Below are positions 39,601 through 51,372 of a stretch of 64,000 nucleotides of DNA, piece after piece (position 1 is the stretch's first letter; the number at the start of each line of letters is the position of its first letter). The DNA comes from Morella rubra (lineage: Eukaryota > Streptophyta > Magnoliopsida > Fagales > Myricaceae): assembly GCA_003952965.2 (NCBI GenBank), contig CM025853.1, forward strand, positions 29,595,641 to 29,659,640, written 5' to 3'. Under the pieces are notes generated by a model, which did not search any database, was not told the origin of the DNA, and was given only the letters and a program-made list of their open reading frames with translations. The position numbers and the translations under genes are program-made.

Positions 39601-39793
39601 CTTCCGCAAGGAGACCCACGTCAGCAAGGCCGACAGGTCTCGGGAGTCGTTCCTGCCTTTTTTGAAGTTCTACAGAAGGCCGTACGACGAGATGATTTAC
39701 AGGTCAAAGATGAGGCCCCCACTGGGTGGCCTAATCTCCATCGTCTCTCCACATCTCAGACGCCGCCACGCGTCCGTATCCCAACGGTTCTGA
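36677..39793 (+). CDS. CRAL-TRIO (Sec14-like) lipid-binding protein, seven exons, 423 aa
   Basis: Exons: 36677-36775, 37075-37192, 37478-37566, 37649-37695, 37809-37897, 38438-38571, 39098-39793; total 1,272 nt, phases consistent. The start is [19 protein letters not shown]-like helical segment ([29 protein letters not shown]) is followed by the Sec14 lipid-binding core ([57 protein letters not shown]). Sec14-like proteins transfer phosphoinositide and phosphatidylcholine at membrane surfaces. The last exon adds a long Ser/Pro-rich basic tail that is probably disordered. No transmembrane segment is seen. Membrane trafficking or lipid signalling is the likely field of action; the ligand is not predictable from this sequence. 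Confidence 0.9.
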
Positions 39794-42700
39794 AAGAATC
39801 CAGCAATCCAAGAGCAAAAAAGAAAGGGAGAAAAAAGAGTACATATCGAATTAACAGTCCTTGACATTACTGCTAATAATTGATTAATTATTCCTCAGTT
39901 CCAAGTTTCTTCGTGCGTTGATTATCAAGACCCAAGAAGAAAAACAGAGAGAAAAATATTACAGCGACGTGCTAGGCGGGATGTGAGATGGCGTGCACCG
40001 CCATGTCCAATTTTGAGCTTCGTGGCATTCACAAAAGTCTACGTTTTGGGCTCTGGAGGAGAGGCAAAAGCATGCATGGGAACAAGAAAGCGTGGTCGAG
40101 ACGGCGAGCAATGCTTTGGAAATCATATGGATGGGAAATAGAACTGTTACAAAAAGAACCAAAGCGTTGAAAAGAAATCTCTGTTCCGATTCAAAAGTCG
40201 ATATATAATCTTATTTTTTGTTGTTTGTGAAGACGAGAGAGTTCCTTCTTTTAATATTATGGAGGTGATAGAATCTTTTGGAGCTATGTGGTTGGACTTT
40301 TGTTTATAATAAAAAATAACCAAATTTGAAAAACCTCCATTTTTATAGTGATCTTCTTCTTGTATCAGTTGGTGAAGTCTCTGATATTTTAAATGCTGGT
40401 TTCAACGCGAGCAGCGTTGGGTAGGAATATGTGTCGGGTTTTGTTGTTTGAGAAGTCAAAACCAGGTTTGTATTATTTATGTTGATGGCCTCATGGGTAT
40501 CAGAAAAGAAGAGAGAGGGATTGTGTTGGGACTTGAAATTGACAAATACAAACTTGTACACTTGCATGCACATACGGATTAATTTATGGTTCTGGGGATG
40601 GCGTTTTGTCGTGAACCTGGTGGCGTTTTGGAATCCAGGTACTCTTTACTTGAGTGGTGACATTAGAAATTCCTGTGTCCTTTCATTTGGAGTCTCCTGC
40701 TGCTTCACTGGTCCCAAATTTTGGCTTTGTATTTTAGCTCCAGAGCAGGTTTCAATGTGGACAAGGGGCAGTGTTTTGTACTGCTACTGTTAGTCTTTGG
40801 AATTTATTCCTTGGTTGTTTGCGGGTTTGAATGACTCCCCTGACTCCCTTCGGCTTTCTTTGAGCTCCTCAGGTGAATATGGCCAGAGAGGTTGTGCTGA
40901 CAATGCCCATGGATTTGACATTGCTTCCGAACTCAGAGTTTTGATGCACAGTATGACGCCCCTATCCCTATGTAATAGTCCTTGAACTATTGTGAGCAAC
41001 CACTATCCGTTGGATGGGAAGGTTCATCTTGCTCATCGTTTTGCGTAAGGAGGTTAAAATCTGATTTTCTGATCTGTCCAGTTGTAAAAAGAAAAATCGA
41101 CAACCTGGTTCAAATGGCAGAGTTGTAGATCCTATCCTAATCCCTTCCATCTACCATGATCAACGCCATAATCTGAATGCCAATTTGGGCTTGCCTAAAA
41201 CATTAGCTCTGCAACATCACCACCTGCAGAATTTTTTTGTGACAGTATCTTCTTAGAAAGAAACAACGAGATCATTTTACACAAGTGAAAAAAGAATACC
41301 TTGTGGTCTAAGGATGCATAGAGTGAAGTGCTAGAAATAAGAAGTTAGCTGAAATAAAATGACCAGTACTACAGATTCCAGGACATCCTGCAAAGGCTCT
41401 ATTCGTCACGCTAGAGCTCTGTTTCTGGAATAGTAAGTCTGCATTACCCTAAGGCCTTTCTCAAATTTACTGCTTCATGCTTGGAAGCATACGAATAGAA
41501 AAGTGCTTTCTCTGAGCATGCATCACTGCATTATCAGACGTCTTGCTTTTAAAAAGACATCTGGGGTAGTGGTACATTCGACCTCCCGCTTCCTTGTTAA
41601 CAGCCACCGACAATACTGTCATCCATGTTATTTATGTAGGCCATAGGGGTCATCTTCATCTCGCTATTGTGAAAAAAACAAATACAAACGTGTCGCAGGG
41701 ACACACAGCTACAGTACAAATCCAAAACAAATGAATTCCATTAAAATTCACCCTGGATATAATAAAACATCTCGGGGGATTTTGGGAGGGTGGTAAAATT
41801 TATTAAAACAATCATGGAGTTTGATGAAGCCATTTTTAACCGGCCTATCACAATGTTCACTGGGCCAAAAATTGAAAGAGCTAGGCCTGAAATCCAACGC
41901 TTGGGATGGGTTGAAAGACTTAAACTCTCATTTATTTCTCACAAGCAAAGAAAACAAATTACGACTTGAGGTTCTTTTTGTATGGAGATTTCTCCAATAT
42001 CATTGTCAATCACTCTTCTTCTATTTCTTTTTGTTTACTGGTTTGACTATGAGAGAGAGAGCAAGACAGTAAGAGAGTGAGTTCTTTTATTGAGTTTGCT
42101 TACCGTCTTGTTTTTGTCCTCATTTTTCTCTTATATTCCCCTTTCTTTTCCCCTGTGGGCCTCCTCTTGATGGGACTGTGGCCTTGTACTTTTTATCATT
42201 CTTTCTCCTCAGAGTGTCACCTCCCTTTCCCATGTACTTTCTGCACCTTATTTATTAAGTAGAGCCCACTTTTTCTTCCCTTCTTCCTATTGGTCCTCAG
42301 GAAGGCGGTACTCACTTGCTCATTTAATGATTAGATATTATTTTTTCTAGCATTGCTTTTATCAGGTAATTAGATGATTAACTTCTCTTAAGCCTCACCT
42401 TTTCTTGCTCAACGTGACCCCATTTAAGAGAATTGCCGATCTTTTCTTAATATTGATCTGCATTTGATAACATTTTGTCGGTATTAGGATGAGAGTTTGC
42501 CTTTTTTGTCCGGCCTAGGGCCTATTTCCTTCCTTATTGGGCTGAAAAAATCTAATCCCATAAGAGTTATTTACTAAAAAATTTTCTGAAGAAGATTATT
42601 AGTCTGTAATGAACTTCTCTTTCTGGCAAGACTTGCATATTGAGATGCTCTCAATGCCAGTGCCCATACTAGCTACTTGTATGGAGCCAAGGAGATGAGC

Positions 42701-43429
42701 GTAGCAAGGGATGATTTTGGCCAACTTAGATCTATATATAGAAGATCCCCTTTTCTAACAGAGGATAACCCACTACTTTGTGCCATTTAACGAAACATTA
42801 ACTTATTATACTGTTCTTTTCTGGCAAGTAAATCCTGAACATCCCCACATCGGTTGCATACCTAGCAGTTGGAGAACCACAACTCGGTACCTCTTTGCTG
42901 GGGAATAAATTCTCAACAGGTTTACATTAATGACATATCTAGCTAGTCAATTAAGTGCGGAACAAATGTCAATATGACTAACTGTTTTCAGCAAACTTAC
43001 AACCTCACATGATGTACGAGGGATGAGAGAAATTTTTCATATAACCTCAACTGATAAGCATTGTTTTCACCATTCACGCAAGAAAAACCAATGTTATTCA
43101 TTTTCACTTGTTCTAATATTAGCCAGGTCCTATGCATGCCAACTAAGCCTTATGAGTAAGCAGTTGACCTTATTATATAACAGACTCTGCTAAATTTACT
43201 TGGAAAATCCTACGAAGATAGCCAATCTGCAGTTTGAATCTTCACGACACCCGACTTGGCATGGAAGAAGCGAATTTAATTTCAACAAGTCCACATTTAT
43301 TGAAACAAGTAAATGAAGTATCACCTTACAACTGATCTGCAGAAAACAGGTGGGTCAGGATCACTAGAAACACAAAACAACACTCAATAAACATGGAATA
43401 TCACTAGATATGTACATCCCAGCTCACCA
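39794..43429. other. Intergenic region between convergent Sec14-like and HSP70 genes
   Basis: It should contain the 3' UTRs of both neighbours. Short ORFs (for example 40479-40793 +, 41821-42072 +) show no recognisable domain. No mobile element could be delimited. Confidence 0.4.
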
Positions 43430-45148
43430 CTATATCTTCTTCTGAACTGTAACTAAGTCCAGTCTAGACCCATAAGTCCTCTGTAGAGCTTCGGCACACC
43501 AACCATGTCCGTCATCAACTGTTGGCATCCTAACTTCCATGAAAGGAATTGGCGGATTTTTAGATCCTGGCAGTACAACACCAGCGAAAACTCTCAGCAC
43601 ATTTGAGGCATCAATGTCCATGCAAACATTTATCTCTGGAACTCCCTTGGGGGCTGGAGGAATACCAGTGAGCTTGAAATAACCCAGCAGATGATTGTCT
43701 TCCACCGTCTTCCCTTCACCTTCATATACAACAATTAGCGCCTCAGTTTGATTATCGCGGACAGTAGTGAAAACCAACTCTTTCCGTGCTGGCATCGTAG
43801 TGTTTCTGGGTATAACAGGTACAAAACTATTGCCATCAGCCTGAATCCCAAGGGCAAGAGGGGTGACTTGAATGGTTAACAGGTCCAAACTTCCAAACGG
43901 ATCGTTGATGCCAGAAGCCACTGCTCCTTCTAGTGCCGCCCCAATTACAGCAGCTTCCAATGGGTTCATCCCTTTGTACAGCTCCTGTCTTTTACATACA
44001 CTCATGACAAGATTCTTTACCTTGGGAATATTTGAACATCCTCCAACAGTAATTACATCAGCCACATCTTCAGGGTCTACCTTGGCATCACGCAAGCATT
44101 GTATTATGAGGCTCTCACATTTCTCAAACACCTTTCCATTGACTTCCTGAAATTCCTCCTGGTGCACAACCTTACATATTTTTGATCCATTTCCCAAGTC
44201 AACATCGATTTGGACACTGGTCTGGGAGGAGAGTTTGTGGATTGCATCCTGGGTTGCAACTCGAAGCAATCCCATTGCTTTGATCTCATTGATTCCATGG
44301 TTCGAGAAGAGGATATCTGAATCAGGCAACAGATGTCGTATCATATTCTGAAGGATGTCTTCTCCTCCTATAGCACTGCCTGCTAAGGATTTTATCTGCG
44401 AAACTCCACCAGCTGTGGCAGTGACAGCTACATCAGAATAGCCAGCACCCATATTGAATATGAGTGCTATCTTCTCACTTCCACTGCCCATATTTTCATG
44501 TACGCACTGTTGCTGCTGCTGTGCATACAGCAGTGCCACAGCCGTTGGTTCAGGCATCAGTCTTAGGACATGAAGGCCAGCCATGGCACAAGCTCTTTCA
44601 ATTCGGGTCACCTGGAAGCGACTAAATGAAACAGGAATTGTCAAAACAACATTTCTTATTGGCCGCTTCAAAGCCAACTCAGCCATTGCTCTTAACTCCA
44701 CCAGATAGATTGCAAGGACTTCTTCAGGAGTGGTGGATCTCCAAGCATTGTTAACCAAGGCTGCAATAAACGGGCGAACACCAATGTCCAATGTTTGTAC
44801 CAAAAATGGAAGGCTTTTGCTACTATGAACAACTGGATCAGTGTCAACTCTCCCAATTAAGCGTTTCATGTTGAAGATTGCAGCTCCAGATAACATTTCA
44901 CTCTCATGGGAGAGTTGATTGCTGACGCCGCCTGAAGGGACCTCATCTTTGAATGTGACATATGATCGCATCATCTTTTGGTTCCTAGTATTTTTAAGGA
45001 TCTCTACTTGGGAACCATTCCAAGCTGCAACACTGCATTGTGAAGTGCCAATGTCAATTCCAATTGCAATCTCAGGAAAAGCAGAAGAAGATTTCTCCTC
45101 CCCTGTAGTTTCACTATCTGATGCCACAGTGTACGCTGGTTCAGCCAT
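43430..45148 (-). CDS. HSP70-8: HSP70-8-type short heat-shock 70 protein, single exon, 572 aa
   Basis: One uninterrupted frame starts MAEPAYTVASDSET. The actin-like ATPase landmarks of HSP70 are present: phosphate-1 GIDIGTSQCSVAAW (canonical GIDLGTTYSCV), the connect segment NVVLTIPVSFSRFQ, EPTAVALLY, and the adenosine motif ITVGGCSNIPKVKNLV. The phosphate-2 loop reads IFNMGAGYSDV instead of DLGGGTFDV, so catalytic Gly/Thr positions are altered. The protein is about 80 residues shorter than classical cytosolic HSP70 (about 650) and lacks the C-terminal EEVD, which matches Arabidopsis HSP70-8. It is probably cytosolic. An acceptor-like TGCAG sits two bases before the ATG, suggesting an intron in the 5' UTR. 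A fragment of its 5' end is repeated at 48.9-49.1 kb. Confidence 0.93.
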   Translation of the reverse strand: MAEPAYTVASDSETTGEEKSSSAFPEIAIGIDIGTSQCSVAAWNGSQVEILKNTRNQKMMRSYVTFKDEVPSGGVSNQLSHESEMLSGAAIFNMKRLIGRVDTDPVVHSSKSLPFLVQTLDIGVRPFIAALVNNAWRSTTPEEVLAIYLVELRAMAELALKRPIRNVVLTIPVSFSRFQVTRIERACAMAGLHVLRLMPEPTAVALLYAQQQQQCVHENMGSGSEKIALIFNMGAGYSDVAVTATAGGVSQIKSLAGSAIGGEDILQNMIRHLLPDSDILFSNHGINEIKAMGLLRVATQDAIHKLSSQTSVQIDVDLGNGSKICKVVHQEEFQEVNGKVFEKCESLIIQCLRDAKVDPEDVADVITVGGCSNIPKVKNLVMSVCKRQELYKGMNPLEAAVIGAALEGAVASGINDPFGSLDLLTIQVTPLALGIQADGNSFVPVIPRNTTMPARKELVFTTVRDNQTEALIVVYEGEGKTVEDNHLLGYFKLTGIPPAPKGVPEINVCMDIDASNVLRVFAGVVLPGSKNPPIPFMEVRMPTVDDGHGWCAEALQRTYGSRLDLVTVQKKI

Positions 45149-47230
45149 TCCTGCATTTTGAAAAATTCAAAAAGGCTGAATATTTGCATGGCAGCAGAAA
45201 AACCTTTACACATGGCAAAGCAGGCAAGCATAACAAACAACGTTAAGGTTCACCACACAGAACTCCAGATCACAGACGATTTTAGACAAAAAGGCAAAAC
45301 ACATAAAACTTAACTCTCCAGGATTTTCAGTTAGAGATGGGAAATTTTGAAATACAAGGGATGAATGATATTGATTGACAGCAACCTTTCCACATAAAAA
45401 GGGAATCTTTGCTACAATCATAGCAGAAGTGATGTTGATTATTCAAGAATCAATGTTAACACCATAGAAAGAAGGTTGCCAACATCTCTTCAGAGTTCAC
45501 TATGCACAAAAAAAAAAAAAACTGTTTTATGGATCAGCTTTTATCCGTTCTCTAGCAGCCACCAATTATCTTCCATGTTGTTCTGCAATGCATCACAACA
45601 ATCGCAAATAAAATTCTGAACTGATGATCAACCAAGTGCTTTCTTAACCTTATTTGACAGTGCAAGTCCAATTCATGCGCCGAACAGATGGTATGCTGTC
45701 TAGAAAACCTCAACCGATATTTTACCCAACAGAAGGATCTAGATGACAACACATTTAATTCCTTCTTCAGCCGATTGACACATAGATATTGGTCAGCACA
45801 CACCTTCCTAGAAACGTCACGTCAACTTTTTCGCAATTGCCAATTGACAAGAGTTCTCGGACCCTTCGTTTGAAACCTGGACTCAAAGGCAATATACGGT
45901 CCTAGAGAGCGCGAGAATGTGTTTGAAAGAATTGTTACAATAACGTATGAGGGTGACTGGTTAAGTCCTATATGGAGCAATTGTCACCAAACATAGAGAA
46001 ACTTCCCAGCTACTTCGCTAAGTATGATTTAGAGATATTCCCGAGAACGAGTTAGGCCAGCCTACAGTCCCTTCGAATTACACTCGCAAAGCCAAAACGC
46101 ACCATCTTCCCTAGTTGGCTGCATTGAGCTATGATCAAATCATCACTCTTGAGATTGGGACATAAGGATGTTGATTTTGCATTTCAAGATAAGGAAGTCT
46201 TCGATCATTTCTTGTTAGCACTGGTTTCTAAGCCACACCTCAAAGCTGAAGAGGCAGAGAATCGCAAACCTCCTAGGCCATAAACTTGATAAAGGCCTTT
46301 CCAAAGAAACAAATTGGGAAGGATAAAGTCCGCGCAGGTCTTCCAACAAACACCTTTTGGGTGTTTTGGCTAGCGATTAGTTGGTATGAAAACCACACAC
46401 AGAAAAGAAAAACATCAAAGTAAAACAAGAACGGACCCATTGCCACAGATGATGATATTGTTATTGGGTATCAAGTTGTAAAAAAGCAAAACACAGCGTA
46501 AAACAACGATTCCTTAGTACCACGAAAGACTTGGAAAGGGAAAGGAAGCATGTCACGAACAGAGAGTTTAAACCTCTGCCAGACGTAATAGAAAACCAAA
46601 ATGTGATCAAGGAAATGAAGGACTTACTGCTCACGGAGGCGACGAAGAGAGATGGACGCTCTTGCGGATATAGAGAATATGACTGGAAGGACACACTGTG
46701 TTCAGAAGAGTCAGATTGCCAAGGAACTAATACAGAGGTTCTCAACTTCTAGAGCTTCCCAGAGAGAAGAAAGATCGTGGCTTTTCCTTCCTAAAGCAAC
46801 ACTGACATGCTAAAACTCAGACACGGATCATATACCTCAAATTGCAATGTTCGATGTTCTGATGTTGCATCGGGGCTACAGAGGCAGTATGGGTCCAGGT
46901 TTTGAGCCACGCGATTCATTCCACGTCTTACTGTGTATGATGGGGGTATAGATTTCAGTCAGACAAGTGGCACAAGATCCCAACCTTCAAAGAGAGAGAG
47001 AGAGAGTATGTCGTCGTTGCTGAAATGGAAATATTTTATTTATTCGGTGCTCGCCAGAAGTGTCGAGAAAAGCACAGAACTACGTGACGTAACGAGAAAA
47101 CTTTGTGCTGACAGGTGCCAGAGTGTGACCCGACAAGCTCTTTCGGATCGGGGGATTTGGATCCATTTGGTTCTGATTCTCAGTCTCACTAATCCAGTAG
47201 CTGGTGTGTTAGAACTTTAAAAGCTTCGCT
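45149..47230. promoter_or_regulatory. HSP70-8: Upstream region of HSP70-8 (promoter and probable 5' UTR intron)
   Basis: The minus-strand reading TTTTCAAAATGCAG-GA-ATG places a good acceptor just before the start codon, so part of this region is probably a leader intron; the upstream donor could not be fixed. A TACGTGACGTAAC sequence (about 47082-47094) combines ACGT-core motifs bound by bZIP factors. No clear array of heat-shock elements was seen. A 53-codon plus-strand ORF (46652-46813) is kept intact in both copies, but I do not recognise it. Confidence 0.4.
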
Positions 47231-48875
47231 TGCACAAAATATTGTGTGTTTTGTTTGAGGAACATGGTTGGAAGATTGGGCCCTTAAAGGTTGGGTTGGA
47301 TTGCCTTCTCTTTCCTCACCCATTCTTGGGCCGAAAGCACCAGGCCCAGACTACAACAACTGGGGCCCAAGTTGGCCTAAAATATGCATTCCACGGAATA
47401 AAAAATTTACATTATACTTGGTGGATTATGTACTGCCGGTGCTTTTAACTCACTGGTTGGAGGCCTAGATCTTCAAGTACACTGACATACCACGTTCGGA
47501 TGCTTGGGCATTGGTTCGAGTCATTCTACTATTGGGCGAGTCCCAGACATACGCACACGTGGATTGTGAGGTTGATCTTGTGTGCATCACCCAAATAAAT
47601 ACTATCTTGAGGGGTAGGTTCAGGTAAGTAGAATAGCTCCCTTTGTGGTTTAGATCTTTAAATACTTATTTTGTAAACGGGTGGGGTAATACGTCTTTTG
47701 CGAACTGGTAGAATCTGTACTTTTTTTGTTTGTATAAGCTGGGTGGAATATGTACTTAACCTGTATTATTTGGGCTTCGTCCATTGAAATTAATCATAAT
47801 GTGCATTACAACTTACCCACTACCAACATTACCTTAAGGCCGCCAAAGTACCTTTAATTCAATGTGTTCATCAATGACTAATTCCAATTTGTCTCTAAGT
47901 AGGTGAATGAACTCGGATTGTGTTTGAGTATTAAAATTTTTAGAAGGTTTAAAATTTTAGAATATTGAATTTGGTGAAAAATTAAGGAAAAAAATAATTT
48001 TTTATATTTTTTATAATAAAAAATAATAATTTAATAAAAAAAAATTATATTATAATTTTTATTATGTTAATACCTCAAACACACCTCCAAACTTTCCCTT
48101 TTTCATTGGACAGAGTGACGGTAACGTCTTAGACTTCTTCTGCCCCGCATTTATTAAGTGAGCAGATATTATTTCATACATTACCATTTCTATAGAAATA
48201 AGATGATTTTTTCTTCTTATAAGTTCCTTTGTCAACTCTAATGTGACTTGCCATAAAGGAGATTGTCTCCTCCTCATTTCTTAATGGCTCTTGTACGATG
48301 GGCCTGCTTATGCCAAGATGGCCTTAGGCCGCCTCCTCTCGTCTCGCCGTCCTTCTGCCTAACCATGCCTTTTGTCGTTTAGCGTTGGTAGCGGCAATCT
48401 CTTTCGAAGGCCGAAAGACCTGCTCCATCAAATGTCACTGAATAATATAGAATCGACCTTGTATGTCTATATCTCTTTTATTGTGCAGTCTCATTCGAGT
48501 AAGAAATCAATGAAGAGATGCTGATCTGAAAATGACTAATTAACTAGGTGTAGCCGTAGGTCACGTCCCACAAGTTGAGTCATGAACATTCATAATTGAT
48601 GTAGGGAATCTAGAAAAGGGCCTTAAGGCATCAGGTCATGGAGTAATTTCTCCATTTAAAAATGGTCCAAACCATTGGATTGTGCTTGAAGTACACTGTG
48701 CACCGCTGTCGAAGGAACATGAAAAGAACTATCTTTACGAAGCAGGTTGTGTATAGGATGAGGTCATGCCGCCTGTAATTAATTATTATTCTTCTTCTTC
48801 GTTTTAGTCTCTGCCAGTTATATATTGATACTGTTGCTGCCATTATTGCTTACAGAGTCATCTTCAAAAGAAACT
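47231..48875. other. Spacer between the HSP70-8 upstream region and the inserted block
   Basis: This is non-coding DNA of the outer copy. It has an AT-rich patch (about 47930-48065) that differs by small indels from the same patch in the inner copy (about 52577-52710). Short ORFs on both strands are duplicated unchanged but have no recognisable domain. Confidence 0.4.
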
Positions 48876-48891
48876 TTCATACATTACCATT

Positions 48892-49133
48892 TGGGAGAGT
48901 TGATTGCTGACGCCGCCTGAAGGGACCTCATCTTTGAATGTGACATATGATCGCATCATCTTTTGGTTCCTAGTATTTTTAAGGATCTCTACTTGGGAAC
49001 CATTCCAAGCTGCAACACTGCATTGTGAAGTGCCAATGTCAATTCCAATTGCAATCTCAGGAAAAGCAGAAGAAGATTTCTCCTCCCCTGTAGTTTCACT
49101 ATCTGATGCCACAGTGTACGCTGGTTCAGCCAT
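48892..49133 (-). pseudogene. HSP70-8: HSP70-8 5' fragment (about 80 codons) with its upstream region
   Basis: It encodes the same first 80 residues as the full gene (MAEPAYTV ... SNQLS), then runs into junction sequence. That adds about nine foreign residues (QMVMYESFF) and a stop at 48864. It keeps the ATG, the leader acceptor and all of the duplicated upstream region, so it could be transcribed. The product would hold only the phosphate-1 loop of the ATPase and cannot fold as an HSP70. Confidence 0.88.
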
Positions 49134-51372
49134 TCCTGCATTTTGAAAAATTCAAAAAGGCTGAATATTTGCATGGCAGCAGAAAAACCTTTACACATGG
49201 CAAAGCAGGCAAGCATAACAAACAACGTTAAGGTTCACCACACAGAACTCCAGATCACAGACGATTTTAGACAAAAAGGCAAAACACATAAAACTTAACT
49301 CTCCAGGATTTTCAGTTAGAGATGGGAAATTTTGAAATACAAGGGATGAATGATATTGATTGACAGCAACCTTTCCACATAAAAAGGGAATCTTTGCTAC
49401 AATCATAGCAGAAGTGATGTTGATTATTCAAGAATCAATGTTAACACCATAGAAAGAAGGTTGCCAACATCTCTTCAGAGTTCACTATGCACAAAAAAAA
49501 AAAAAAACTGTTTTATGGATCAGCTTTTATCCGTTCTCTAGCAGCCACCAATTATCTTCCATGTTGTTCTGCAATGCATCACAACAATCGCAAATAAAAT
49601 TCTGAACTGATGATCAACCAAGTGCTTTCTTAACCTTATTTGACAGTGCAAGTCCAATTCATGCGCCGAACAGATGGTATGCTGTCTAGAAAACCTCAAC
49701 CGATATTTTACCCAACAGAAGGATCTAGATGACAACACATTTAATTCCTTCTTCAGCCGATTGACACATAGATATTGGTCAGCACACACCTTCCTAGAAA
49801 CGTCACGTCAACTTTTTCGCAATTGCCAATTGACAAGAGTTCTCGGACCCTTCGTTTGAAACCTGGACTCAAAGGCAATATACGGTCCTAGAGAGCGCGA
49901 GAATGTGTTTGAAAGAATTGTTACAATAACGTATGAGGGTGACTGGTTAAGTCCTATATGGAGCAATTGTCACCAAACATAGAGAAACTTCCCAGCTACT
50001 TCGCTAAGTATGATTTAGAGATATTCCCGAGAACGAGTTAGGCCAGCCTACAGTCCCTTCGAATTACACTCGCAAAGCCAAAACGCACCATCTTCCCTAG
50101 TTGGCTGCATTGAGCTATGATCAAATCATCACTCTTGAGATTGGGACATAAGGATGTTGATTTTGCATTTCAAGATAAGGAAGTCTTCGATCATTTCTTG
50201 TTAGCACTGGTTTCTAAGCCACACCTCAAAGCTGAAGAGGCAGAGAATCGCAAACCTCCTAGGCCATAAACTTGATAAAGGCCTTTCCAAAGAAACAAAT
50301 TGGGAAGGATAAAGTCCGCGCAGGTCTTCCAACAAACACCTTTTGGGTGTTTTGGCTAGCGATTAGTTGGTATGAAAACCACACACAGAAAAGAAAAACA
50401 TCAAAGTAAAACAAGAACGGACCCATTGCCACAGATGATGATATTGTTATTGGGTATCAAGTTGTAAAAAAGCAAAACACAGCGTAAAACAACGATTCCT
50501 TAGTACCACGAAAGACTTGGAAAGGGAAAGGAAGCATGTCACGAACAGAGAGTTTAAACCTCTGCCAGACGTAATAGAAAACCAAAATGTGATCAAGGAA
50601 ATGAAGGACTTACTGCTCACGGAGGCGACGAAGAGAGATGGACGCTCTTGCGGATATAGAGAATATGACTGGAAGGACACACTGTGTTCAGAAGAGTCAG
50701 ATTGCCAAGGAACTAATACAGAGGTTCTCAACTTCTAGAGCTTCCCAGAGAGAAGAAAGATCGTGGCTTTTCCTTCCTAAAGCAACACTGACATGCTAAA
50801 ACTCAGACACGGATCATATACCTCAAATTGCAATGTTCGATGTTCTGATGTTGCATCGGGGCTACAGAGGCAGTATGGGTCCAGGTTTTGAGCCACGCGA
50901 TTCATTCCACGTCTTACTGTGTATGATGGGGGTATAGATTTCAGTCAGACAAGTGGCACAAGATCCCAACCTTCAAAGAGAGAGAGAGAGAGTATGTCGT
51001 CGTTGCTGAAATGGAAATATTTTATTTATTCGGTGCTCGCCAGAAGTGTCGAGAAAAGCGCAGAACTACGTGACGTAACGAGAAAACTTTGTGCTGACAG
51101 GTGCCAGAGTGTGACCCGACAAGCTCTTTCGGATCGGGGGATTTGGATCCATTTGGTTCTGATTCTCAGTCTCACTAATCCAGTAGCTGGTGTGTTAGAA
51201 CTTTAAAAGCTTCGCTTGCACAAAATATTGTGTGTTTTGTTTGAGGAACATGGTTGGAAGATTGGGCCCTTAAAGGTTGGGTTGGATTGCCTTCTCTTTC
51301 CTCACCCATTCTTGGGCCGAAAGCACCAGGCCCAGACTACAACAACTGGGGCCCAAGTTGGCCTAAAATATG

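Larger units (their letters stand above)
44907..48875. repeat. Duplicated block, outer copy, left part (HSP70-8 5' end plus upstream region)
   Basis: This block matches 48892-53520 with an offset of 3,985-3,986 bases up to about 47.9 kb and 4,645 after it. The jump comes from an extra repeat in the other copy. Only a handful of single-base differences are apparent to the eye (for example cacagaac here against cgcagaac at about 51.06 kb), plus small indels in homopolymers and in an AT-rich patch near 47.95-48.06 kb. The copies are therefore very recent or allelic. The right end is aaaagaaact. Confidence 0.9.

Noticed and set aside
45149-46000. Heat-shock elements upstream of HSP70-8
   Set aside because: Only isolated GAA/TTC pieces were seen, not a convincing three-unit alternating array.
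47505-47640. GGTTCGAGTC sequence resembling a tRNA/SINE B box (similar one at 56045)
   Set aside because: No matching A box at the right distance, no tRNA fold and no A-rich tail with target-site duplication could be seen.
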